Source: JAAZNF01 sp964561025 (GTDB lineage: Bacteria > Myxococcota > B64-G9). Taken from it: 18,919 nt of DNA. How positions within the stretch are numbered: the first letter of the stretch is position 1; the number at the start of each line of letters is the position of its first letter. Below are positions 1-6,997 of this stretch, piece by piece. The DNA lies in contig CAZLNM010000105.1 in assembly GCA_964561025.1 (NCBI GenBank), positions 1 through 18,919 on the forward strand, read 5' to 3'. A program made the position numbers and the translations under genes. The notes beneath the pieces are model-generated. The model did not search any database. It saw only the letters and a program-made list of their open reading frames with translations, and was not told the origin of the DNA.

Positions 1-36
1 TAGTATCGGCACCTTGGTTCTGTCAGCAAACGACTC

Positions 37-52
37 AAGGGAGGAATTCATG
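37..52 (+). promoter_or_regulatory. Ribosome binding site fixing the start at 50
   Basis: AAGGGAGGA at 37-45 lies about five bases before the ATG at 50. An in-frame TTG at 14 would add 12 residues before the signal peptide and has no comparable site, so the ATG is chosen. Confidence 0.8.
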
Positions 53-3000
53 GAGTCACGGCGAGACAGAGTGATGGCGCTGGTTGTGGGGATCCTGCTG
101 GCCCTGCCGCTCTCGGCCTCGGCGCACAGTATCATCCTGGACGGATTGAGCACCGAGTGGTCCACCCGGCTGCCCAACGCCTCCAACCTGGGCATCGTGG
201 TGCGGGACGCAAACGGCCAGGGCGAGCTCGTGTTCCAGGACTTCTCGGGCGATCAGCGCACCGATCTGGGCTCGGCGACCGCCGAGGACATCACCGTGGT
301 GCGGGTCAGCGTGGGCTCCCTCGGGCCCGTGGCCGGCCTGGCCATCTTCATCCGCACCGCGACCCCGCCGGACGCGAACGCCCAGTTCCAGGTGGCCATC
401 GACATGGATCGCATCGCCGGCTCGGGGAACCTCGATTTCGGAGGCTACGCCGACACCCAGGTCGCTAATGCCGCTCGCTGGGAGTATCTGGTGCAGACCC
501 GGTTCACCTCGTGCGGCAACACCATCTGCGCCGCCACGGTGTACCTGCCCGACTGGACGGCGCTCTCCGGCGCGATCGCCGCGCGCGGCGTCGAGGGCGT
601 GGAGATCTTCGTGCCGGCCACCATGCTGGGCATCGCCGGGCCGCCGCCGGCCGGCATGGGCCTCACCATCGCCTCTTTCCACTCGGTGGACCCGGTGGGC
701 GACAACACCCAGGACATCGGCGGGTCGAGCGTCTCCAACGCCATCGACGTGGTCACCGACTACGGCGACCCGGCCACCGCGGGCTATCCCAACACCTGGA
801 GCGAGGTCTCCGACGGCGTGGTCAACTACGCGCTCTCGCTCTTCACCGATGCCACCGGCGAGGCGATCTCACCGATCCTGATCGACCGCTTCGCCCCCAC
901 GCCCAGCAACACGACCTCCAGCGGCGAGTGGGTGGTCATCCGCAACCGCACCAGCCTGGACATCGACCTTTCGGCCTACAAGCTCGGCGACGAGGAGACG
1001 CCGGATGGGGGAGAAGGTATGTATTCATTTCCGGCGGGGTCGCTCGTCCCGGCCGGTGGAACGTACCTTGTTGCAGAGACGGCGACGCGGTTCCAGACAG
1101 TATTCGGTGTCCTGCCGGATGCCGAGTTCGGAAATACGGTGCCGGCCGTCCCCAAGATGGTCAAGTTCAACAACTGGGCCACGGCAAATTGGGCACTCTC
1201 GAACAGTGGCGGCGAGGTCCTGTTGCTCAACGGTTCCAACACCATCCTGGACGTGGCGGTGTACGGAAGCGGCGCCTATCCCGGGATCACCGCCTTCACG
1301 CCAGTACCCACTGGCACCCAGGTTCTGGTCCGCTGGCCGTCGGGAAGCGACACCGACAACTGCCAGGTGGACTTTGCCAACCGCGGCAACCAGTGCGTGA
1401 CCGGCACCGACTGCGCCAACGCCTGCCTGGGGTGCTTCCTTTACGCCTGCCTGCCACAGCCGGCCGGCTTCTCGTGCGCTGATACGGATCTGTGCAACGG
1501 CGCCGAGAGCTGCGACGGCAACGGCGCTTGCCAGGCCGGGTCGCCGGTGGACTGCAACGACAGCAATCCCTGCACCAGCGACGTCTGCGACCCGTCCACC
1601 GGTACTTGCAGCCACCCGCCGGTGAGCTGCGACGACGCCGACCCCTGCACCGTGGACGGCTGCGACCCGTCCTCCGGCTGCACCCATGCCCCGAAGGACT
1701 GTAGCGACTCCGACCTGTGCACCATCGATAGCTGCGAGGCGGCCACCGGCACCTGCCTGCACGTGCTCAAGGATTGCAACGATGGCAGCGTGTGCACCGA
1801 CGACTCCTGCAACCCGGCCACGGGCGGGTGCCAGTACGTCTTCAACACCGCGCCCTGCGATGACGCCAACGCCTGCACCCAGAACGACGCCTGCCAGAAC
1901 GGCACCTGCGCCGGCCAAACCATCTCCTGCAATGACAACAACGTGTGCAGCGTGGACAGCTGCAACCCGGCGAGCGGCTGCGTCCACACCCCCGCAGCGA
2001 TCGACACCGCCTGCGACCTCGACTCGAACCTGTGCACCCTGGATCACTGCAGCGGCACCGATCTGAGCTGTGTGGCCGGGGCGGCGAAAGACTGCGATGA
2101 CGGCGACGTGTGCACCAACGATAGCTGTGTCCCGGCCAGCGGGGCCTGCCAGCACCTCTTCAACACCGCGAGCTGCGACGACCTCGATCCCTGCACCACG
2201 AACGACCGTTGCAACCTGGGCGTGTGCCGGGGCACGGCGGTTTCCTGCGACGACGGCAACTTCTGCACCGAGGACGTGTGCAACCCGGTGAGCGGGGAGT
2301 GCCAGCACCTCAATAACACCCTGCCGTGCAACGACGGCGACGCCTGCACCGTCTCGGACGTGTGCAGCGGCGGGTTGTGCGCGGGCCAGCCGCTCACCTG
2401 CGACGATCACAACCTTTGCACCGACGACACCTGCGATCCGGCCAGCGGCTGTCTCTACCTGGCCGACGACACCAACAGTTGCAGCGACGGCGACAACTGC
2501 ACCACGGATCACTGTGAGAGCGCCGCGTGCCTGAGCATTGCCATCGTGTGCGACGACAGCAACGTGTGCACCGACGATTCCTGCAACCCGGCCACGGGGA
2601 CGTGCCAGTACCTTCCCAACACCGCTTCCTGCGACGACGGCGACGTCTGCACCAGTCCCGACCGCTGCGCCGGCGGGTCGTGTCACGGCCAGCCCCTGGA
2701 TCAGGATGGGGACGGCTACTTCCCGGTCGCTTGCAGCGGCACCGACTGCGATGACGGCAACGCCCTGGTGAACCCCGGGGTCTTCGAAGGGCCGCTGGGC
2801 TCGGCCGTGTGCGCCGACCACGTGGACAACAACTGCGACGGGCGCACCGATGGCGACGATCCGGGTTGTCACTCTTGCGTGCAGGACATAGACTGCAGCG
2901 ACGGCAACGTGTGCAACGGCGTCGAGACCTGCGTCAACCAGGCCTGCGTGGCCGGGGCGGTTCTCGACTGCGACGACCATAACGTGTGCACCAACGACTC

Positions 3001-4165
3001 GTGCGATCCCGCGAACGGCTGCCGGCACGAGAACAACCAGCTCGGCTGCGATGACGGAAGCGCCTGCACCGTCGGCGACCAGTGCCAGGCTGGCGCCTGC
3101 GTCCCGGGCGCCGCCCGTGACTGCTCCGACGGCAACGTGTGCACCGATGATGGCTGCGATCCTGCCACCGGCTGCCAGCACACGCCCAACACCGTCGCCT
3201 GCGACGACGGCGAGCCGTGCACCGTGGGCGAGAGCTGCAGCCAGGGCATCTGCCAGGGCGGCCTGCCCGCCGACTGCTCCGACGGCAACGGGTGCACCGA
3301 TGACACGTGCCAGAGCGGCCTCGGCTGCCGGCACACCAACAACACCGCCGCCTGCGACGACGGCAAGGCCTGTAGCACGGGCGATCAATGTGTGAACGGC
3401 GTGTGCGCGGGCACCGGCATCCTGGACTGTGACGACGGCAACGTGTGCACCGACGACGCGTGCGAAGACGCGCTGGGCTGCCAGCACGCCGCCAACACCG
3501 CCGCTTGCGACGACGGCGACCCGTGCACGACCGACGACGCCTGCGCCGCCGGCGTGTGCGGCGGGCTGCCCAAGAGCTGCGCCGATCTTGACTCGGCCTG
3601 CGCCACCGGGGTGTGCGACAACGCCAGCGGTACCTGCCTCGTGGTCCCCAAGGCCGATGGGGTGAGCTGCGACGACGGCGACGTGTGTACCATCAACGAT
3701 GCCTGCAACGCCGGCGCCTGCCTCGGCGCCGCCAACCCCTGCGACGACGGCAACGCCTGCACCGACGACTCCTGTCAGGAGGGGACGGGTTGCGTTCACC
3801 AGAACCACGAGCGGCCCTGCGACGACGGCGATCCGTGCACCCTCAGCGATCGCTGCCAGGCGGGCCAGTGCCGCGGCACCGCGCGGGATTGTCAGGCCTT
3901 CGATGGGCCCTGCGCCGTGGGCACCTGTGACATCGCCACCGGCCAGTGCCGCGCCGAGAATTTCGCCGACGGCACGACCTGCGACGATCACGATCCTTGC
4001 ACCCGAGGCGACACCTGCCAGAACGGCGTGTGCACCCCCGGGTCCGACACCTGTGTCGAAGGCGGCGGCTGCGGCTGCGGCTCGGCGGCGTCGCCGGGCG
4101 AACTCGCCCTCTTGCTCGGCCTGGGGGCACCGCTGCTGCGGCGCCGGCGCATGTTGAGCGCATGA
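50..4165 (+). CDS. Giant secreted Cys-rich repeat protein with lamin-tail, MopE-like and MYXO-CTERM segments
   Basis: About 1371 residues, likely anchored at the cell surface. Residues 1-25 form a signal peptide ending in ASA. Residues 26-270 are a beta-rich domain opening with an LDG..EW signature seen in CBM9/DOMON-like domains. Residues 273-413 resemble a lamin-tail domain (DRFAP..., GEWVVIRN, FPAG.LVPAGGTYLV). Residues from about 450 to 1335 are tandem Cys-rich units of the form CDDGN.CT.D.CDP..GC.H, typical of the Dictyostelium CTDC repeat. They are interrupted at 884-940 by DQDGDGY, DCDD and DNNCDG motifs that resemble MopE-type metal binding. The C-terminus is GGGCGC at 1338-1343, a short hydrophobic stretch and RRRR at 1364-1367, which is the layout of MYXO-CTERM sorting signals. 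The stop overlaps the next gene's ATG. The biological role is unknown; adhesion, matrix or metal binding are possibilities. Confidence 0.9.
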   Translation: MESRRDRVMALVVGILLALPLSASAHSIILDGLSTEWSTRLPNASNLGIVVRDANGQGELVFQDFSGDQRTDLGSATAEDITVVRVSVGSLGPVAGLAIFIRTATPPDANAQFQVAIDMDRIAGSGNLDFGGYADTQVANAARWEYLVQTRFTSCGNTICAATVYLPDWTALSGAIAARGVEGVEIFVPATMLGIAGPPPAGMGLTIASFHSVDPVGDNTQDIGGSSVSNAIDVVTDYGDPATAGYPNTWSEVSDGVVNYALSLFTDATGEAISPILIDRFAPTPSNTTSSGEWVVIRNRTSLDIDLSAYKLGDEETPDGGEGMYSFPAGSLVPAGGTYLVAETATRFQTVFGVLPDAEFGNTVPAVPKMVKFNNWATANWALSNSGGEVLLLNGSNTILDVAVYGSGAYPGITAFTPVPTGTQVLVRWPSGSDTDNCQVDFANRGNQCVTGTDCANACLGCFLYACLPQPAGFSCADTDLCNGAESCDGNGACQAGSPVDCNDSNPCTSDVCDPSTGTCSHPPVSCDDADPCTVDGCDPSSGCTHAPKDCSDSDLCTIDSCEAATGTCLHVLKDCNDGSVCTDDSCNPATGGCQYVFNTAPCDDANACTQNDACQNGTCAGQTISCNDNNVCSVDSCNPASGCVHTPAAIDTACDLDSNLCTLDHCSGTDLSCVAGAAKDCDDGDVCTNDSCVPASGACQHLFNTASCDDLDPCTTNDRCNLGVCRGTAVSCDDGNFCTEDVCNPVSGECQHLNNTLPCNDGDACTVSDVCSGGLCAGQPLTCDDHNLCTDDTCDPASGCLYLADDTNSCSDGDNCTTDHCESAACLSIAIVCDDSNVCTDDSCNPATGTCQYLPNTASCDDGDVCTSPDRCAGGSCHGQPLDQDGDGYFPVACSGTDCDDGNALVNPGVFEGPLGSAVCADHVDNNCDGRTDGDDPGCHSCVQDIDCSDGNVCNGVETCVNQACVAGAVLDCDDHNVCTNDSCDPANGCRHENNQLGCDDGSACTVGDQCQAGACVPGAARDCSDGNVCTDDGCDPATGCQHTPNTVACDDGEPCTVGESCSQGICQGGLPADCSDGNGCTDDTCQSGLGCRHTNNTAACDDGKACSTGDQCVNGVCAGTGILDCDDGNVCTDDACEDALGCQHAANTAACDDGDPCTTDDACAAGVCGGLPKSCADLDSACATGVCDNASGTCLVVPKADGVSCDDGDVCTINDACNAGACLGAANPCDDGNACTDDSCQEGTGCVHQNHERPCDDGDPCTLSDRCQAGQCRGTARDCQAFDGPCAVGTCDIATGQCRAENFADGTTCDDHDPCTRGDTCQNGVCTPGSDTCVEGGGCGCGSAASPGELALLLGLGAPLLRRRRMLSA
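1480..4050 (+). repeat. Tandem Cys-rich coding repeats (CTDC-type)
   Basis: About 27 units by eye, alternating between a CT.D.C half-unit (such as CTDDSC) and a CT..D.C half-unit (such as CTVGDQC). Together they make a dyad of about 45 residues or 135 bp. The DNA repeats phrases such as gacgacggcgacgtgtgcacc-like blocks with frequent synonymous and amino-acid differences, so it is an old, diverged array. One non-repeat insertion (2699-2870) encodes the MopE-like segment. Confidence 0.85.
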
Positions 4166-4785
4166 AGATCCGCCGTCGACCGCCGCGGCTCGGGGCCGGG
4201 GAGCGGAAGGTATTCGAGGCGCTCGACTTCGCCACCCGCGCCCACCGCGGGCAGTACCGCAAGGGCACCCGGGTCCCCTATTTGTTGCACCCGTTGCGGG
4301 TGGCGCGGCTGCTCATCGAGGCCAAGAGCACCTGGCAGGTCGTGGCGGCCGGGTTGTTGCACGACACCACCGAGGACGCCGGGGTGCGGCTTTCCACCAT
4401 CCGGCGCCGCTTCGGGCCTCGCGTGGCGGGCATGGTGGCCGAGGCCTCCGAGCCCGACAAGACCCTCTCCTGGGAAGAGCGCAAACGCCGGACCCTGGCG
4501 GCCATCGCCAGCGCGAGCCCGGGCGCCTTGCGGGTGGAGCTGGCCGACAAGCTGGACAACATCCGCTCCATCCGCGAGGACCTCCAGAAGAACGGCGACG
4601 CGCTCTGGTCACGCTTCCGGCGCGGCCGCGAGGAGCAGCGCTGGTACTACCAGGGCCTGGCCCGCGAGTTCTCGCTCCGTTCGCGCGCGGAGCCGCTGCG
4701 GACGCTGGCGCGGCTTTTCGCAAAGGAGGTCCGGGCGGTCTTCAGTGCCCGGCGGGAGCGGCCCGGACGCCGGCCGGCGCGGTGA
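4162..4785 (+). CDS. HD-domain hydrolase, Rel/SpoT/MESH1-like (putative (p)ppGpp pyrophosphohydrolase)
   Basis: The product is 207 residues and consists of the HD domain alone, with no synthetase, TGS or ACT domain. Metal and substrate residues of the family are visible: H28 (ARxxH-type helix), KGTRVPYLLHP at 34-44, the H67-D68 pair, E71-D72, and D129-D132 in ADKLDNI. The region around 147-165 (WSRF..GREEQRWYY) is also typical of RelA/SpoT HD domains. The fold predicts Mn-dependent 3'-pyrophosphohydrolase activity on (p)ppGpp or a related nucleotide in the cytoplasm; the substrate is inferred. The ATG at 4162 overlaps the upstream TGA as ATGA, suggesting translational coupling to the Cys-rich surface protein. 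Its last 44 bp overlap tail-to-tail with the L,D-transpeptidase gene. The C-terminus is very Arg-rich. Confidence 0.85.
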   Translation: MKIRRRPPRLGAGERKVFEALDFATRAHRGQYRKGTRVPYLLHPLRVARLLIEAKSTWQVVAAGLLHDTTEDAGVRLSTIRRRFGPRVAGMVAEASEPDKTLSWEERKRRTLAAIASASPGALRVELADKLDNIRSIREDLQKNGDALWSRFRRGREEQRWYYQGLAREFSLRSRAEPLRTLARLFAKEVRAVFSARRERPGRRPAR

Positions 4786-5542
4786 TACGGTAGCGCCCGT
4801 CTCGCCCCACGCTCACCTGCGGAGGGATCCGGAATTCTTCGAAGAGCAGGTATCCTGGCTGGAGTTCCTTCCAGAACTCGAAAAGATCCTCCCGGTTCCC
4901 GAAGCGCTCCCGGAGCCGCGCCATGCCCTCGTCGTCGAGCCGTTCGGGGAACAGGTGGACCTCGGGCCAGTGGCGGTAGCGGGCGTACGAGTCCAGCGCG
5001 ATGAGGTACAGCTCCTCGATGAGGGGGTTGGTGATGGGGACGCAGCCGATGGTGCAGCACTCGCCGTGGATCAGGATGTCGCCGCCGGGATCGGCGCCGG
5101 TCGCCCGGAGGCGATCCGATGCGTTCGGGTAGCTGATGCGCAGCGACAGGTGGAACATGCTGGTGGGATGGAAGGCCGTGACGCGGTAGAAGCCCTCCGG
5201 CACTTGCAGGTCCCCGCGCCGGCGTTTCGGGCCCAGCTCGCCGGAGCGGGCGCACACCGGGTAGTCCTTCAGGTGGAGGTACGGCCGGGTTGCATGGGGT
5301 TGAACCCACAGTTCGAGGACGTCGAGATCCTTGAACAGGCGCAAGAAGACCTTCCGGGGCGGATAGGGGAGGGCCGCCTCGGCGAACATTCGCTGGATGT
5401 CGGGGTAGCGCAGGGCCCGGGCGTTCTTGACCCGGACCTCGCGCGCCTGCTCCTGCGTAGGGACGAACTCGGGCGCGGCCGCGGCCGGCGACAACGACGG
5501 AGCGAGCAGGTGGAACAGGAGGTAAAGGATGGTCTCGCTCAT
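4742..5542 (-). CDS. L,D-transpeptidase, YafK-like (YkuD catalytic domain)
   Basis: The product is 266 residues. Residues 1-23 look like an export signal (hydrophobic, ending in AAAA), though without an N-terminal positive charge. The YkuD core covers roughly 35-180, with the catalytic signature IHGECCTIGC at 158-167: H159, G160, and C167 as the predicted nucleophile. The YafK branch characteristically uses this HG..C.S/T.GC form. Enzymes of this group form or cleave peptide links to meso-diaminopimelate in peptidoglycan, or attach proteins to it. The gene is last in the minus-strand operon, 28 bp after the small exported protein gene, which suggests it anchors or remodels the wall for the complex. 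No good Shine-Dalgarno is visible in the spacer, which contains a GGGGCCCC palindrome, so coupling is possible. Confidence 0.85.
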   Translation of the reverse strand: MSETILYLLFHLLAPSLSPAAAAPEFVPTQEQAREVRVKNARALRYPDIQRMFAEAALPYPPRKVFLRLFKDLDVLELWVQPHATRPYLHLKDYPVCARSGELGPKRRRGDLQVPEGFYRVTAFHPTSMFHLSLRISYPNASDRLRATGADPGGDILIHGECCTIGCVPITNPLIEELYLIALDSYARYRHWPEVHLFPERLDDEGMARLRERFGNREDLFEFWKELQPGYLLFEEFRIPPQVSVGRDGRYRITAPAGVRAAPAGH

Positions 5543-5570
5543 GAGGGTCGGGGCCCCGCCGCGCGCCCGC

Positions 5571-5867
5571 CTAGAGGAAATCGGCGTTGCGCGTCCGGAT
5601 GACGTCCTGGGTGAACTTCTGCTCCGGAAGCCGGAACGTCCGGAAGGAGTTCTTCACCCTCTTCAGAAAATACATGAGGTGCGGATTCTTGATGTGTCCC
5701 TCGATGTCCAGGTTGTCGAAGCGGTACACCCGCACCGCGCCGGCCTTGGCCTCGGGTTCGGGTGCCGGGGCGGGCTCGCGGGCAAGCGCCAGAGGAGGCG
5801 AGAGCACCCAGGACAGGGCGAGGGCCGCGACAATGCGGCGCAACGAGTGGCGAAAGCCGCGCGTCAT
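5571..5867 (-). CDS. Small exported protein, GltF/NfsF-position
   Basis: The product is 98 residues. The first 29 form a signal peptide (RHSLRR, hydrophobic stretch, ALA cleavage), leaving a mature protein of about 69 residues: a Pro/Ala-rich linker (31-44), then a compact charged domain with YRFDNLDIEG at 48-57 and PHLMYFLKRV at 62-71. The ATG at 5867 is preferred over the longer frame because GGAGG lies just before it and it overlaps the upstream TGA as ATGA. In Myxococcus Glt and Nfs clusters a small periplasmic protein (F) follows the TPR lipoprotein (E), and this gene sits in that place. The correspondence rests on position and size; the sequence relation is inferred and needs a profile search. 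Confidence 0.75.
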   Translation of the reverse strand: MTRGFRHSLRRIVAALALSWVLSPPLALAREPAPAPEPEAKAGAVRVYRFDNLDIEGHIKNPHLMYFLKRVKNSFRTFRLPEQKFTQDVIRTRNADFL

Positions 5868-6997
5868 TTTGATCCTCCGGGTGCGTTGCCGGCGCCGGGG
5901 CAATCCTTCGGGTGTTTGAGGCGCAGATCGTCCAGGTAGCCCCGCACGCGTTGCACCAGCTCGGGCTCGGTGCGGCCGGAATCCAGGTAGCGCTGGAAGG
6001 CCTCACAGGCCCAGGCCGGCTTCTGGCGGTACTGCATGTACAGGATGCCCAGGTTGAAGAGGCTCTCGGGGTGGGTGCGGTCGAGCCCCAGGATCTGCTG
6101 GTAGCTCTTCTCGGCGTTCTCCACCTCTCCCATCTGCCGCGCGGCCACGGCCTGGCCGACCAGGGCGGGCAGGAGCCCCGGGATGCGCTCCGCCGCTTGC
6201 CGGAAGGCGGCGGCCGCCCCGGCGAAGTCGCCGCTGTCGAGGTGGACCACGGCCTCGTTCAAGACCGCCTCCTCCAGGTAGGGTTTGCGGGAGGCGGCGC
6301 GCTGGAACAGCTCCAGCGCCTCCTGGATCTTGCCGGCCTTGAGCCGCGCCAGGCCCAGGTTGTTCAGCACGCGCGGATCGTCGGGGGCCAGGGTCAGCGC
6401 GCGCTGGAACAGATCCTCGGCCATGGCGTGCCGGCCCTGCTCCGAGAAGATGGTCGCCAGGTTGTTGTAGGCCAGCACCTGGCGTGGCTCGTGGTCGAGG
6501 ACGATGCGCGCCTGCTCGATGGCGCGCTCGTAGTCCCGCCGCACCCGCAGGATCACCGCCAGGTTGTTGCGGGCCTCGTGGTCGGTCGGATCCTTGGAGA
6601 GCAGCTCTTCCAGGATGCGGCGGGCCTCGTCGTGCCGGCCCAGGCGCAGGTACAGCGTGGACAGGTTCATGGAGGCCGGCCGATCGCCGGGGCGCAGGCG
6701 CAGCACGGCGCGGTACTCGGCCTCCGAGCGGGCGAAGTCGCTGCCGCGCTCGGAAAGCAGCGCCAGGTTGAAGTGCGCTTCTGCGAGCCCGGGGTCCAGT
6801 TCCACCGCGCGCTGCAGCAGTTTCACCGCCTCGAAGTAGTTGGCGCGAGAGCCGGAGAGGAACTCGAGCGAGCGGTTGAAGGTCAGCACCGCCTCTCGCC
6901 GCGCGTCCGGTGGGGGCCCGCTCGGCCGCACCTCCACCCGGGCCGGGGTGCAGGCGCCGAGGAGGAAGCAACCGGCCAGGAGCGCAAGGCGCCTCAT
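5864..6997 (-). CDS. TPR lipoprotein, GltE/NfsE (AglT)-like
   Basis: The product is 377 residues. The start MRRLALLAGCFLLGAC has a lipobox LGAC with C16 as the lipidated residue, so the protein is probably anchored in the outer membrane. From about residue 34 to 350 it is a solenoid of TPR units with classic spacing (LN.LGLARL..G....AL.LF.RA; YNNLATIFSEQG....A..LFQRAL..AP). The ATG at 6997 overlaps the TGA of the large TPR gene as ATGA, so the upstream part of the open frame is not coding. Known relatives at this cluster position (AglT/GltE, NfsE) are TPR lipoproteins of the outer-membrane part of the Glt/Nfs complexes. Assignment is by architecture and gene order; many TPR lipoproteins look alike. 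Confidence 0.88.
   Translation of the reverse strand: MRRLALLAGCFLLGACTPARVEVRPSGPPPDARREAVLTFNRSLEFLSGSRANYFEAVKLLQRAVELDPGLAEAHFNLALLSERGSDFARSEAEYRAVLRLRPGDRPASMNLSTLYLRLGRHDEARRILEELLSKDPTDHEARNNLAVILRVRRDYERAIEQARIVLDHEPRQVLAYNNLATIFSEQGRHAMAEDLFQRALTLAPDDPRVLNNLGLARLKAGKIQEALELFQRAASRKPYLEEAVLNEAVVHLDSGDFAGAAAAFRQAAERIPGLLPALVGQAVAARQMGEVENAEKSYQQILGLDRTHPESLFNLGILYMQYRQKPAWACEAFQRYLDSGRTEPELVQRVRGYLDDLRLKHPKDCPGAGNAPGGSK

Noticed and set aside
1025..3991. 988-residue open frame antisense to the Cys-rich repeats
   Set aside because: Low-complexity Ala/Gly/Val-rich sequence mirrors the repeat codons; no domain, no ribosome site. It is a by-product of GC-rich repeated codons.
4745..5602. 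285-residue + strand frame opposite the L,D-transpeptidase
   Set aside because: No recognised motif; the minus strand has an intact catalytic signature and export signal.
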